In this document: positions 45,448-58,599 of the stretch, one piece after another
How positions within the stretch are numbered: position 1 is the stretch's first letter
Layout of the letters: every line of letters begins with the position of its first letter
Notes under the pieces: model-generated
Told to the model about the DNA's origin: nothing
Seen by the model: the letters and a program-made list of their open reading frames with translations, nothing else
Database searches by the model: none
NCBI GenBank assembly: GCA_963513935.1
Contig: OY740765.1
Coordinates: 120,533,362-120,597,361, forward strand
From: Aphrophora alni
Lineage: Eukaryota; Arthropoda; Insecta; Hemiptera; Aphrophoridae
Direction: 5' to 3'
DNA length: 64,000 bases
Made by a program: the position numbers and the translations under genes

Positions 45448-46700
45448 ATACAACATTAAATGGCAATATTTCTGGAGCTAATTTTAGAGCTATAAATTAG
45501 ACAAAAAATTTATTGAACGAAGGTGCAGAAACGCTACATTTTCCGTCTCTCGGTCATTTTGTGTTTTTACACAAAATATTATATCTTTGAAAGTAAATAT
45601 GATATTGAGTGAAGATTCAGTACACCCATTATTTATGTAAACTTTTACCACTAAACCGAAAAACCAAGACTTTCTTTTGTAAATTTTAAATATGGCGGAT
45701 ATTTAATATCGAATATCTTGAAAACTATTAATAACATTACAAAATATTTACAATAACAAACGATTTTCCTCTTTTAACTAAAAACAAAATTTTTTTAAAT
45801 ATTTTTTTCTGTGGGTCGCAAGATAACCGAATTTTGATCCAAAAAACAGCAACATACTGTCTTGGTAATTGTCTACAACTCCAAAGATAATCCAAAACCA
45901 AAATATTATTATATTTTGTCAACAATTATAATAATGCGTACACCACAGAAATGTACAAAAAATTAAAAAAATTCAGTGATAGTTTCAAAAGGGCGACTAG
46001 TGTTTAATATTAATTTAAATATTTTATAGTTTTTTGTCGAAAACTCGGTTATCTTTCGACCTATAGAAAAAATATAAAAGTTTTGTATTCGTTAAACTAG
46101 ATAACTTTTTTGTTTCTTGTAAATACTTTGTAATGTTAATGGTTTTCGAGATATTAGACATTGAATATCGGCAGTAGAAAAATTTTCATTTTTGATAGGT
46201 TTCATTTCTGGACTATGAATTATAAAAGCATTATTAATAATTTTCATAATTCCATAATATTTTGGTTCTGGCTAATTTTGGGTTTTGTAGAAATTACCAA
46301 GAAATTATGTTTTTTGTCACAACTCAGTTATCCTGTGACCTACAGAAAAAATGAAAAACGTATTTCGTTTTTCGTTAAAAGATGAAAATCGTTCTTTCTT
46401 GTAATTATTTTGTGATATTTTCAATAGTTTTTAAGATATTCGAGATATAAATATCCGCCATTTTGAAATTGTACAAAATAAAATCATGGTTTTCTGGTAA
46501 CTAAAACGTTAAGTAAATAATGCTTATATCAAATCTTCTCTCAATATCCTATCTACTTGCGCAGAAACACAAAATGGCCGATGGACGGAAAACGAAACAT
46601 TCTGGAGCAATGTTATAAAAACTTCTTTTCTTACTTTTAGCTCTAGAATCAGCTATCAAAATATTGCTGTTCAATTTTGAATCCCCAGTATTTCATTATG
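45448..46700. repeat. Long imperfect inverted repeat (arms ~400 bp)
   Basis: The left arm (about 45448-45870) and right arm (about 46290-46700) are complementary. Examples are 'ggagctaattttagagct' / 'agctctagaatcagct', 'ttttccgtctctcggtcattttgtgtttttac' / its complement at 46560-46590, and 'cggatatttaatatcgaatatcttgaaaac' / complement near 46430-46460. The spacer (45990-46160) holds another copy of the right-arm unit. No protein is encoded. Confidence 0.75.
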
Positions 46701-49124
46701 CTATGAATATGTTATTTATAACCTAATTTCTGAAAGTTATCTCCGAATGTAGACTACTGTAGTAATGTGTTTTTTTCATATATTAAGGCTCCTGTGTTAT
46801 TTTTAATGATGTTATGTTTCCTTATAACTCCGAGTTTCAGACGTCTAAGTTTTAAATAATGAATAGGTTACACGAAGAAACGGAGAACTTAACGGAACGC
46901 GAAAATAAAGACAGGACTTCCTAGAAAAATAGGCTAGTTCCGAAATCGCTAAGTTTCCAACCTAACCACCATTTTTTTAACAAAAACAAAACATTAGAAA
47001 TAGATAACATATTGCGTTCATATATGGTATACTTACGAGTGTACAAAAACCAAGACATTATTATTATTTATTTTTTTAAATTGGTGACCGTTTAAAATAT
47101 TTAACTACGAATATCTTGAACACCGTTAATTTTATAAACAACTTACAAAAGACAAAATGTGTCTTTTAACCTCAAAAAAAGCTTATATATAGTTTCCTTA
47201 TTATCAAAGGAACTTACTGTTCGATTTGATATTTTCAAGTTTCTGAATCCAACATTCTGATACAATAATACTTTTCGTAAGGTCTAAAGCAAAAAGATCT
47301 TGTGTGTTTTAAATAATTTTTTTTTTTTTTTTTAATTTTTTTTTTTATTGATAACACAACTATTCACTGATCTAAATAAAAAATTAAAATACCTATGTTG
47401 CCGTTAAAACAGGAATATATTTAGTATCTTGTAAATGTTTTGTAAAGTTAGATTAACCAATTCTAGTTTACATTAAATATTTTAAAATACTGCCAATTAA
47501 AAAAATACAAAATAAAGTTTTTGTTTTTTTACATTAATAAAACGTAAATTACAAAATACGTGTACCACATCTGAACTTCTTTTTTTGCCAAAATTATAAT
47601 ATTTTTCTTTTTTAAACAAAATTTTAAATAATCGGGAAACTAGCTTTTTGGGACCTATGTTTACATGCATTTTTGTTTTCATTTTTACCAGCATAACAGG
47701 TCCTAAAAGTTTATCCTTTCTTCGTAACTCAACCTGTATACACATTTGGGCAGATATTCTGAAAAACATTCAACATATCTCACGGACCGATTGTTACAGC
47801 ACTTCAGGACCGATGAAGTTTGCAACTAACATTTCATTTTTGGAATGTTTCAAATATACAGAGAATAGGTACGTTCGAATCGACATGAAATTCGAACTGA
47901 GTGAAATTAAATGCATACAAATTAGAAAATTATTGTCTCGACAAATTACACAGAAAAAAAAAAATCTGTATATTTTAATCGGAAATGTGTTAATCGGAAA
48001 ATACAATTAAGGTGCAGAATAGGTAAATCCTACTACAGTACATAATTGTGTTAACGTTTTGTCGTGTAGGATTCCAGGTTTACAATAAATATTTTAGACG
48101 GCCTCCACTTTGAAAATTATCACAATAAAGTCTTTGTTGTCGGCACACTTGTAAAACCTAACCTACAAAATGCGTGTACCAATTCTGAACTCAATATCTT
48201 ATTTAGAATATTATAATTTCTTTTGTAACAACGGATAGACAGGAAACTAAACGTTTTAGGACAACCTATGTATCTTTGTACCTGTGTTCCTATGTACCTA
48301 TAACCTACCTAAGAACTTTTCCTTTATTTTTACCAGTACGACAAACTCACGCTGTCTAATAAAAAGAGGCAAATAAAAGCCTTTCTTTGGAATTGAATTA
48401 CCAATAAAAAAAAGGAGTAAATAAAGGATTGAGATAAATAACTCCATAATGGGAGTCGGAATCAGCTCGTATTGTAGACGGAGGAGAGTTTTTCATAGAA
48501 ATTTTCTGCAAATTCATACTTTAACTTATACATTAATGCTTTTCTTATTTATTTATGTACTCGAACATATTTCAACACGATCACTTTCTTACATATTTTA
48601 CGTCAATAGAGGCAATACCTCGTTTGTTGTTTTAAATAGTCGAGAAGGAAAGTTTAATGAAACTGATTTAATTTTACACAAATGTTCTGCGTGAGTTGTA
48701 GGACAAAGCCACACCTTCTCGTCACAAGGAACCATAACTAAAGGAACAAGCTGAAATATACATTTCGGCTGTCTCGTACAAACCGATCTCATTCTTTTTC
48801 TAAGTAAGAGATTTTAATATTTGGCAACCATGTTAGTTGCGCATAAAATGTTAATTGCTAGATACCAAATTGATACTTTGTTCGAAAGGTGTAGTAGTAG
48901 CAAATAGTGTGGTAAAAACAAAATATCAATTTCATGATTTAGTCGAAAATTGATCAAGTATAAATAAAATTAGCTCTAAGTACACTATATTTTCCTCAAA
49001 ATATTACTTTTTTGAAAAAAAAAATGAAAAATTTCTTTTCTTTATCTACAGTAGTAATTTTCTATTTAAGTCTATTCATTCTCTCAGTTTCGTGGAAACC
49101 AGTTTGAGAGCATATGAAGACAAA
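46701..49124. other. No gene; scattered fragments of repeat families
   Basis: Fragments related to the inverted repeat ('cgaatatcttgaacacc', 47105) and to the 29790 repeat (47500-47580 inverted, 48110-48250 direct). Frames 47497-47769, 47648-48010 and 48449-48694 have no domain. The last has one hydrophobic stretch but AT-driven composition. Confidence 0.5.
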
Positions 49125-49283
49125 GCTCCACCTGGTCATAAGCAAAATTGTAAAATAATAAAGAGCATAAAATAGAGACCCCACGCTCTCAAACACTCTA
49201 ATAGCGTCAGAGTTGAAAGAGAACAAGAGTTGGTTAAGAGAGACCTGATAGGAAAGATGAAAGAAAGGGATCTACCCCAAGAC
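49125..49283 (-). repeat. Family A dispersed repeat
   Basis: 'acactctaatagcgtcagag', 'gaaagagaacaagagttggt' and 'gagacctgataggaaagatgaaag', among the copies closest to the family consensus. Confidence 0.75.
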
Positions 49284-49597
49284 AAAAGTAAGGAAGATAC
49301 AATTTACAACGTGTACACTTTTTTTCTGAATTAAAATATTCTATAAATATTTACCTTATTCCGTTATAAAACTATATCATTATTTTCTTTAGCCTATATA
49401 TTTAAGTAATTTGTGTTATAAGCTTATTGTACTCACTCTTTTTATAATTTTTCCCCTTGTGATTTCGTTATTTAATTTTTGAATTTCTAATTTCGCGTGG
49501 GACCACCTGATTTTCGAGGAAACATCTTAGAGAGTATGTGAGGTAGAAGAAGCTTAACAAACTATTGGGCCAATGTAAGCTATATATTTTGTCACTT
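49284..49597. other. No gene seen
   Basis: AT-rich DNA. Confidence 0.5.
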
Positions 49598-49685
49598 GTT
49601 CAATGGTGAAAAAGCTCCCGGTCATCATCGCCTTATACAAAAAGGAAGAAAGAAGGTAAAAGAGAGACCCTTGCTCTCGAATACA
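49598..49685 (-). repeat. Family A dispersed repeat, short end piece
   Basis: 'aaaagctcccggtcatcatcgccttatacaaaaagg' to 'ctctcgaata', i.e. only the one terminal third. Confidence 0.6.
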
Positions 49686-50099
49686 ATAAACGTTTACTTA
49701 CTTTCGTATGTGTCCGTCACGTGACTTACTTTTCTACTATGATGCGTTTCGGATCTATATTCCAACATCAGAAACGATATCACTCTTAGAGCCCGTCAAA
49801 CATTTAATAAAACACTCAAACACAAATATTAAAACGTTCCATTTTATATCGTGGGATGCATCCCGTACGGTGGTCCAAGGACAACTGCGGTCTCAAGGTT
49901 ATCTAGCCTAATCACACAGTTACGTTTACTAGACAACCCGTTATCTTGTTTACTAATAGCAGTGTCTTAGGGCATGTTCTAGGTGAATTGAAGATCGTTG
50001 TACATGACTTGGTTATCCTTGTTTTTAAAGCTTTGTATATATCGTACTCTAAGATAGCCTTTCTTGCACACAAGTAACGGTATCAAATAGGTTTCGAAA

Positions 50100-50345
50100 T
50101 CCGTATAGCTATGGTCCTCGTCTATCAGGTGGTGTGCATAATTAGATTTATTGCCATCTATGTCCTTTTTTGGTCATTTTCTTTGAATATTTGATGGAAC
50201 GCTATCGCTGTTTGGCCTATGTAGAAATAATGAAATTAGAGCTATAGTTCTTGTCTATCAGGTGGAGTGCATAATTAGATTTATTGCCATCTATGTCCTT
50301 TTTTGGTAATTTTCTATGAAAGTTTTATAGAACGCTCTTCCTGTA
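50100..50345. repeat. Two ~133-bp tandem copies
   Basis: 'gtctatcaggtggNgtgcat' then 'aattagatttattgccatct' and 'atgtccttttttggt' occur at about 50118 and 50251. 49690-50099 to the left holds no recognisable gene. Confidence 0.85.
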
Positions 50346-50379
50346 TCACATTAATTGCAAAGAGTACGTTTAAAATTTC

Positions 50380-51775
50380 AAGGATAAAAAACAATAAAAG
50401 ATATTGTAAATATATCAAAACGCGGTTATAGAGTGGTCCTTCTCTGAAGTATTCCCATAAATTTCAATATTAAACATCAAGGAGGGCATTGATAAATAGG
50501 CTATACCATAAAGTGTTCTTACGGTGGTTTAACCTGAGGTATTCTTTCAATATCAAGAGTAAAAACCACGAGGAAATGGGTAAAAAAAGCAAAAGGCCGT
50601 CATACGGTTGTCCTTCCATGAAGAATTATTTTAATATCAAGATTAAAAACGATTGGCGAATTGAAAAATACCATAACACGGTCATGTTGTAGACCTTTTC
50701 TAAATTAATTATTTTAACTTCAGGATTAAAAACCATAGAAGGAATTAATAAATATACCAAAACGCGCTCATGAAGTGGACCATCTCTGAAGTTTTGTGTT
50801 TAACTTCTAGGTTAAAAAATCATAGAAAGAATTAATAAATATACGAAATCGCGGTCATACGGTTGCCTTTCCCTGAAGTGTTCTTTTAATATCAGGATTA
50901 AAAATCATCGAGAGAATTGATAAATATACCAAAACGGAGCCATACTTTTGCCTTTATTTAAAGTATTCTTTTTAATATCAAGATTAAAAAACATCGAGAG
51001 AATTGATAAATATACCAAAAAGCTGTCATACGGTTGTTTGTTTATACATGAAGTATCATTATTAATATCATGATTAAAAACGTTTGGGGAATTGATAAAA
51101 TACCAAATCGTGGTCATACGGGGGTCCTTCCCTAAAGTATTCCATTCATATTGACAATTAAAACCTACGGAGGGAATTGATAAATATATCAAAACATTGT
51201 CATACGGTGGTCCAACACTAGAGTATTTGTTTTAATTTTAAGATTAAAAACCATAGAGGGTATTGATAAATATACCAAAACATTGTCATACGGTGGTCTA
51301 ACACTAGAGTATTTGTTTTAATTTTAAGATTAAAAACCATAGAGGGTATTGATAAATATACCAAAACATTGTCATACGGTGGTCCAACACTAGAGTATTT
51401 GTTTTAATTTTAAGATTAAAAACCATAGAGGGTATTGATAAATATACCAAAACATTGTCATACGGTGGTCCAACACTAGAGTATTCGTTTTAATTTTAAG
51501 ATTAAAAACCATAGAGGGTATTGATAAATATACCAAAACATTGTCATACGGTGGTCTAACACTAGAGTATTTGTTTTAATTTTAAGATTAAAAACCATAG
51601 AGGGTATTGATAAATATACCAAAACATTGTCATACGGTGGTCTAACACTAGAGTATTTGTTTTAATTTCAAGATTTAAAAAGTTGTAATTATACCAAACA
51701 GGGGTCATACGGTTGTCCCTTTCCTGAAGTAGTCCTTTAATTTCAATGGAGGGCATTGATAAATAAACCGCGTTA
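50380..51775 (+). repeat. 86-bp tandem repeat, forward-oriented half
   Basis: Unit: 'aagattaaaaaccatagagg', 'gtattgataaatataccaaa', 'acattgtcatacggtggtcc', 'aacactagagtatttgtttt'. 'catacggtgg' occurs at 51201, 51287 and 51373 (period 86). Six central units (51190-51660) are almost identical and the outer ones diverge. Frames 50905-51192 and 51562-51789 are translations of the array. Confidence 0.92.
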
Positions 51776-53115
51776 GGTATATTTTTCAATACCTTCCATG
51801 ATTTTTAATCTTAAAATTAAAACAAATATCCTAGGGAAGGACCACCGTATGACAATGTTTTGGTATCTTTATCAATTTCCTACATAGTTATTTATCTGGG
51901 AACTTAAAAAAAATACTTCATTGAAGGATAGCCGTATGACCGCGATTTAGTATAGTTATCAATTCCTTTGATGTTTTAAATCTTGAAATTAAAATTATAT
52001 TTAGGGAAAAATCGCCGTATGACCTCGTTTTAATATATTTTACCAATTACTTTAGTGGCTTTTAGCATTTAAATTAATAGGTAGCCTATACGTCAGGGTT
52101 TTACCACCTGTGTTTTGCTATCTTTTATCAATTTCTTCGATGGTTTTTAATCATGAAATTTTTAACTAATACTTCAGGGAGAGACCACCTTATGACTATA
52201 TTTTACAATCTATCGCCAATTCCTTTGGTGATTTGTAATCTTAAAACTCCAAGGAAGTCTTCTGGGAAGGACAACCGTATGAGAATGTTTTGGTATCTTT
52301 CATCAACTCCTTCGTTGGATTTGAATCTTGAAAATAAAAGTAACATATCAAAGAGGGACTCCCTCATGACCACTTTTTGCTCTCTTTTATCAATTCCTTA
52401 GATGGTTTTTAATCTTGAAACTGTAAGAAATACATCATTGAGTCACCACCGTAACCGCGTTTTGTTATCTTTTAATCTTTTATAAACTCCTTTAATGGTT
52501 TGTAATCATGAAATTATAATTAATACTTCATGAAAGGACAACCGTATGCGTGTGTTTTGGTATCTTTTATCAATATCTTTGATGGTTAATTATCTTGATA
52601 TTATAAAGAATACTTCAGAGAAGAACTAAGTGTGACTGTGTTCAACTAATTTTTGTTAATTCCTTCAATGGTTTGTAATGTACAAGGAACACTTCAGGGA
52701 AGGATAACAGTATGACAATGTTTTGGTATCTTTTATCTATTTATTCCTGGGATAGTATGTAATCTTGAAATTATAAGGAAGTCTTCAGTGAGGGACAGTA
52801 TGATAGCATTTTAGTATCTTGAATAAATTCCTTCTATGGTTTGTAATTATGAAATTATATTTATTAATTCAGTAAAAGACCACCGTATGACCGCATTTTC
52901 ATATCTATCACCTATTCCTTTCATAGTTTGTAATCTTGAAATTATAAGGAAGTCTACAGGGAGGGACATCATAATATGATAGTTATGCTATCTTTTATCA
53001 ATTCCTTTGATGGTTTGTAATCTTGAAATTGTATTTAATTCTTCACGGAGAGTCCACCATATGACCGCATTTTGATATCTTAAATCAATTCCTTCGATTG
53101 TTTTTAATCTTTTAT
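51776..53115 (-). repeat. 86-bp-type tandem repeat, reverse-oriented half
   Basis: Beyond ~51776 the same unit appears as its complement ('gatttttaatcttaaaattaaaac', 'gaccaccgtatgacaatgttttggtatctt', 'tatcaattcctt'), continuing in decayed form to 53115. Frame 52153-52401 is a translation of it. Confidence 0.88.
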
Positions 53116-53560
53116 CATGGGGGTATTGTAATGGATATATATATATGTAATAATAAATAAATTAATATATGTATACATATACATACATTAATTTCGACCG
53201 CAAAAGAATATTGCAAAAAATCTATTATTGAAAACAAATAAGCTTTTAAATAATGATTATATATATAAAGTATTTAAAATCGGCTAAACAACAATTTAAA
53301 TAGGCAAATATTGACTTTATACACCTACAAAGTATATAAAATATCATGTTTTATTAAAACCTCCAAAACAATCATTTTAAATTATATATGCAATAGTAAA
53401 TATTAAATGAAGTGGATAATAGTAAAAATATCGTTCCATTTCATAGCCTATTATTTTTCTTTTTTCTGTTAAAGGCGTGAAAAAACAATAAATTTACCTT
53501 AACAAATCTTTTTTTTCCAAAAAAAAGAAACGATTATAGGATTAGCTTTGATTGCACATT
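53116..53560. other. No gene seen
   Basis: AT-rich spacer between two tandem arrays. Confidence 0.5.
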
Positions 53561-54787
53561 ACTCATGAATTAAAATCGCCAAAACAACTAATACCAATTA
53601 TAAGGATTAAATATACAGACTGAAAATGTTTATTAATTGGAAACTTCGAGGATTGACTATATAGTCCGAAATATATTAATTAAAGATTATGCAATAAAAA
53701 TCTTCAATAAAAACTATTGCAAAATTTTGAGGTTTGTCTATATAGACAGAAAAAACATAATGAAACATCTCGCAATAATTAAAATGGATAAAACAACTAT
53801 TGTTAATTATAAGTTACTACTTAGGATTAAAAGTATTAATTAAACATCACGCATTAATTTAAACCAACAATGAGTATTGCGTATTTTATATTTTGACTAT
53901 ATAGGCCGACAAATATGAATTAAACCACACGAATTAATTTAAATCAACAAAACAAATATTACAAATTCTTATAATTGACTATGTAGGCCGAAAATATTAA
54001 TTTATCATCACGCAATAATTAAAACCAAGAAAACAAGTATTAAAAATTGTTATAATTGACTTTGTAGACCGAAAAATATAATTCAACATCAGACATTAAT
54101 TAAACTAACAAAACAAATATTACAAATCGTTATAATTGATATTGTAGGCCGGAAAATATTAATTTAACATTACACCTTAATTCAAACCAACAAAACAAAT
54201 ATTAAAAATTGCTTCAATTGACTACGTAGTCCAAAAAATATTAATTTTACATCAAGCATTAATTAAAATCATCAAAAAAATTGTTGCAAATTGTTAGGAA
54301 AAATATAATTCAACATCAGACATTAATTAAACTAACAAAACAAATATTACAAATAGTTATAATTGATATTGTAGGCCGGAAAATATTAATTTAACATTAC
54401 ACCTTAATTCAAACCAACAAAACAAATATTAAAAATTGCTTCAATTGACTACGTAGTCCAAAAAATATTAATTTTACATCAAGCATTAATTAAAATCATC
54501 AAAAAAATTGTTGCAAATTGTTAGGAAAAATATAATTCAACATCAGACATTAATTAAACTAACAAAACAAATATTTCAAATTGTTATAATTGATATTGTA
54601 GGCCGGAAAATATTAATTTAACATTACACCTTAATTCAAACCAACAAAACAAATATTAAAAATTGCTTCAATTGACTACGTAGTCCGAAAAATATTAATT
54701 TTACATCAAGCATTAATTAAAATCATCAAAAAATTGTTGCAAAGTGTTAGGATTGACTATATATAGTCAATCCCAACACTTTGCAAC

Positions 54788-54792
<5 letters not shown>
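53561..54792. repeat. AT-rich ~80-bp tandem repeat with a 227-bp higher-order unit
   Basis: The monomer has 'cattaattaaaNNNacaaaacaa', 'attgNaaattNtNataattga' and 'ctatNtagNccgaaaaatatt'. Three-monomer blocks starting at 54074, 54301 and 54528 ('aaatataattcaacatcaga') repeat at exactly 227 bases with very few changes. Confidence 0.9.
54731..54792. repeat. 62-bp palindrome without a loop
   Basis: 31-base arms meet at 54761/54762 (centre GATTGACTATA|TATAGTCAATC) with one mismatch. The right arm is followed at once by a (TA)n run (54793-54843), and the left arm belongs to the 227-bp array. Confidence 0.9.

Positions 54793-54843
<51 letters not shown>
54793..54843. repeat. (TA)n microsatellite
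   Basis: About 25 uninterrupted TA repeats at the edge of the array. Confidence 0.95.
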
Positions 54844-54845
<2 letters not shown>

Positions 54846-55789
54846 AAAAACATTAATTAAACAGCTAAAATTAATTAAAACCGTCAAAACAACTATTGAC
54901 AATTTAAATTATTGTCTATATAACCCGAAAATTATTAATGAAATATTAGGCAATAATTAAAATCTATAAAACAAATATTGCAGAATTCGAGGGTTGAATA
55001 TGCATTAAAACATACAACACAAATATTTCAAAGATTTACTATACATACTTTGAAAAATAATCACGCATTTCTTAACCGTAAACTACAACTATTGCATTTT
55101 GTGAGATTTAACTATAGAGGTTTTAAAATTGTTATTAAAAATCATACGTTAAACATAATGTGTGGTGTAGCCTCCTGGATTGTGTACTCCTGGTATATTA
55201 TATGTTAATTACCATAGTTTTTCAGACAATTTAAAAAATCCTTGTGGATAAGCGGTTTCGACGGTTAAACCGTCATAGTCAGATCCAAAAATCGTGAATT
55301 TAGCTTCAGCAAAATTTTTATTTTATTTTGATTTAAATAGTATTTTTTTTTCAATAGTGTTATGAGTAGGCTACTCAACAATAATTACCAGTTTTAACGG
55401 GACGACGCTTTCATAATGGCAGAACGACTTCATGATGTTTGTGTGACGACGATTTAACCGTGTAAACCGGTTATTCACAAGGATGAACTTTGTATTGTCC
55501 TACAGAGAAATTAAGGTAATTAACCTATAATATATTCATCATTCATTACTTAAAACTGTCAAAAGAACAATTCAATAGAGACAACGATTATTATTTAACT
55601 TTACACATTAACACGAACATTTCAAATTATTAACTATAATAGTTTTTCAAATTACTAGTAGGCCTATATATATCATACATTGGTATAAATCACAAAAAAT
55701 ACCTATTGCAAATTACAAGTATTGACTCTAATACTAATTCCACAAAACGTATTAAATATAACTACAAATTGTATGTAAACTTCAATACT
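54844..55789. other. No gene; array outskirts
   Basis: Decayed monomers of the preceding array to ~55140, then unique sequence. A short imperfect repeat pair 'aaaccgtcatag' / 'aaccgtgtaaaccgg' lies near 55265-55475. Confidence 0.45.
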
Positions 55790-57955
55790 ACTTGTAGGAT
55801 ACACAAAGACTAAGCTGCGTGTTAGTGTTATTTGAATGCAATATATACCCTACTCATAAGCTCCGTATAAGTGTTTTTTCATGACAATCTGTGGCCTGGG
55901 CGTAAGCCGTCAGAATGACACTTCATTCAAACATGTAAGTTAGATTTATTTCTTTATGTATGGTACACATAAGCTGCGTTTTAGTGTTATTATACTACAA
56001 TATATAGTCCACACATGATTCGTTCGTTCCTGTTATATCATGATAATGGGTATCCTACACAAAATTCTACGTTAATGCTATTTCATGACCACCAGTAATT
56101 TAAACAAACAATTATTGCATTCAAGTTATTTCTAGACTACATGTAGTCTTCATATAAGTTGCGAGTTTGTGATTTTTAGTTACAACAGGTAGCATAACAT
56201 ACAATGTAAGTTAATATTATTTCATGTCAACAGTACGTACACATACATTGAGAGATAATTTTTGTAGACTTGACAATATAGAATAATTTAAACTGCTCGT
56301 TATTGTTATTTCATGGCAACGTGTACCCACACCTAGGTTGGTTGGTAAAGTTATTATAATCAATATGTACCCGAACTGCTCGTTAATGTTATTTCATGAC
56401 AACGTGTACCCACACCTAAGTCGGTTGGTAAAGTTATTATCAATATGTACCCGAACTGCTCGTTAGTGTTATTTCATGACAACGTGTACCCACACCTCAG
56501 TCGGCCTGTAAAGTTATTTTAATCAATATGTACCTGAGCTGCTCGTTAATGTTATTTCATGGCAACGTGTACCCACACCTCAGTCTGCCTGTAAAGTTAT
56601 TTTAATCAATATGTACCCGAGCTGCTCGTTAATGTTATTTCATGGCAACGTGTACCCACACCTCAGTCGGCCTGTAAAGTTATTTTAATCAATATGTACC
56701 CGAGCTGCTCGTTAATGTTATTTCATGACAACGTGTACCCACACCTAGGTCGGTTGGTAATGTTATTTTAATCCATATGTACCCGAGCTGATCGTCAATG
56801 TTATTTCATGGCAACGTGTACCCACACCTCAGTCGGCCTGTAAAGTTATTTTAATCAATATGTACCCGAGCTGCTCGTTAATGTTATTTCATGGCAACGT
56901 GTACCCACACCTCAGTCTTCCTGTAAAGTTATTTTAATCAATATGTACCCGAGCTGCTCGTTAATGTTATTTCATGGCAACGTGTACCCACACCTCAGTC
57001 GGTTGGTAAAGTTATTTAAGTAAACATGTATTAACCCAGGCTAATCCTTAATGTTACTTATTTAACAACATTAGCCCACACATAAGCTTGCGTTATTATA
57101 GATTTATGTCATAACAAGTTACATCTTACAACATAAGCAGTGTGTTAACGTTAAACAAGGTCAACAAATAATTTTATAATAATTTAGGCGTTAGTGTTAT
57201 TTTAGTGTACTATGTACACTAAAACTTCCCCTTAGTGTTATATCATGACCACATTATGCCTACACATAAGCTGCAGTTATTAATATTTTAAGACATCGTG
57301 TACCTTACAAATATGCTAAGAATTAGTTTCATTTCAAAACGACATTTAAACTACAAATATTCCGAGTGCTAGTGTGTTCACGATATCATGCAAAATTACT
57401 TAAATAACGGTTATGTTTATATCAGTATAACATATTGCCTATACATAAGCGATGTCTTACTAACATTTCACTACAACAGGTAGAGTACACATAAAGAGCG
57501 TATTAGTATTTTCACTTCAACATAAGCTGACTGTCATTGATATTTTATTACAACGTGCAGCTTGCACGTAAGCTGTGTGTTACAGTCATTTCACAACAAC
57601 ATGTAGCCTACCCATAAGCAGTGTGTTAGTATTATTTCACTAAAACAAGCAGCCGGTTACAAGCTGTATGTTATGACAATATGTATACTACATATAGGCT
57701 AACTAACTTGCGTGTTAGTGTTTTTTTACTACAACAATGCCTTATACATTTACTACTTGTAACTGTAGCCTATAGACAATCTAAGTGTTAAAATAATTTC
57801 ACTAAAACTTGTAGCCTACTGTATACATAAGTTAATTGTTAATGTTAATTCACTATAACTTGTAGCCTATAAATAAGCTGGGTGTTAGTGTTATTTAACT
57901 ACAGCCTATACATAAGTTGAGTATTAGCGTTGTTTCACTAGCATACAGTATATAC
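55790..57955. repeat. Degenerate tandem field with a homogeneous 83-bp core
   Basis: The core (about 56290-57010) is roughly nine copies of 'gctgctcgttaatgttattt', 'catggcaacgtgtacccaca', 'cctcagtcggcctgtaaagt' and 'tattttaatcaatatgtaccc'. The starts at 56538, 56621 and 56704 give an 83-bp period. Flanking DNA on both sides keeps the recurring words 'acataagctgNgtgttagtgttattt' and 'acaacNtgtagcctac', apparently older units. Confidence 0.88.
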
Positions 57956-58140
57956 AGGGGTGATTCAGGACGTTTTCTACTAGTGATAATAATGAAAAAA
58001 TTTCATATAAACCTACATTCACAAATGCTTCGTTTTATCCAGTAATCCGGTTTTTTTTTTTTTTTTTTTTTTACATATTACTGAATATCTTTGGATTAAG
58101 TTAATATATTGAGCCCAAATTTTGTATACATATTTGACCT
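57956..58140. other. No gene; possible element end and poly-T
   Basis: 'atatacaggggtgattcagg' at ~57950 resembles the CAGGGTG-type ends noted at 30032-30560. A T-run of about 23 lies at 58051-58073. Confidence 0.35.
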
Positions 58141-58599
58141 ATGCACACTAAAACCCAAAACATCCTTTCTTCTATTTCATCTATACGTCTCATTCTTATA
58201 AGTATTAAGAACAATAGAAATAAACTTACTTGTCTAGTTCTTAGAATAAGTATAATTAAAATCAATCAGAATATATGTCTCGTTCTTGCAATAAAGATAA
58301 ACAAAATAAATAAGGATATTTTTCTAGTTCTTTTAATAAATACATTAAAAAAATAAAATAATAATAATAATAATAATAATAATAGTTGTCTAGTTCACAC
58401 AATAAGTATAAACTAAAGAAATAAGAATATTTGCATAGTTCTTACAATAAGTAGGCTATAATCAAAATAAATAACAAAATTTGTCTAGTTATTACAATAA
58501 GTATAAACAAAAGAAATAAGAATATTTGTCTAGTTGTTACAATAAGTACATACAAAGTGAATAAGAAAATTTTGTCTAGTTCTTATAGTAATTACAAAC
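58141..58599. repeat. ~55-bp tandem repeat, left part
   Basis: Units of 'acaataagtataaacaaaataaataagaatatttgtctagttctt'. Includes an (AAT)n run at 58357-58384. The frame 58141-58356 is repeat translation. Confidence 0.85.

Noticed and set aside
47648..48010. 120-codon frame
   Set aside because: No domain, opposite strand open over the same bases, overlaps dispersed repeat fragments.
48449..48694. 81-codon frame with one hydrophobic segment
   Set aside because: Composition is explained by AT richness; no signal peptide logic, family or splice context.
50905..51192. Frames in the 86-bp array resembling a repeat protein
   Set aside because: The 86-bp period is not a multiple of three, so the frame changes at each unit; not a coding repeat.
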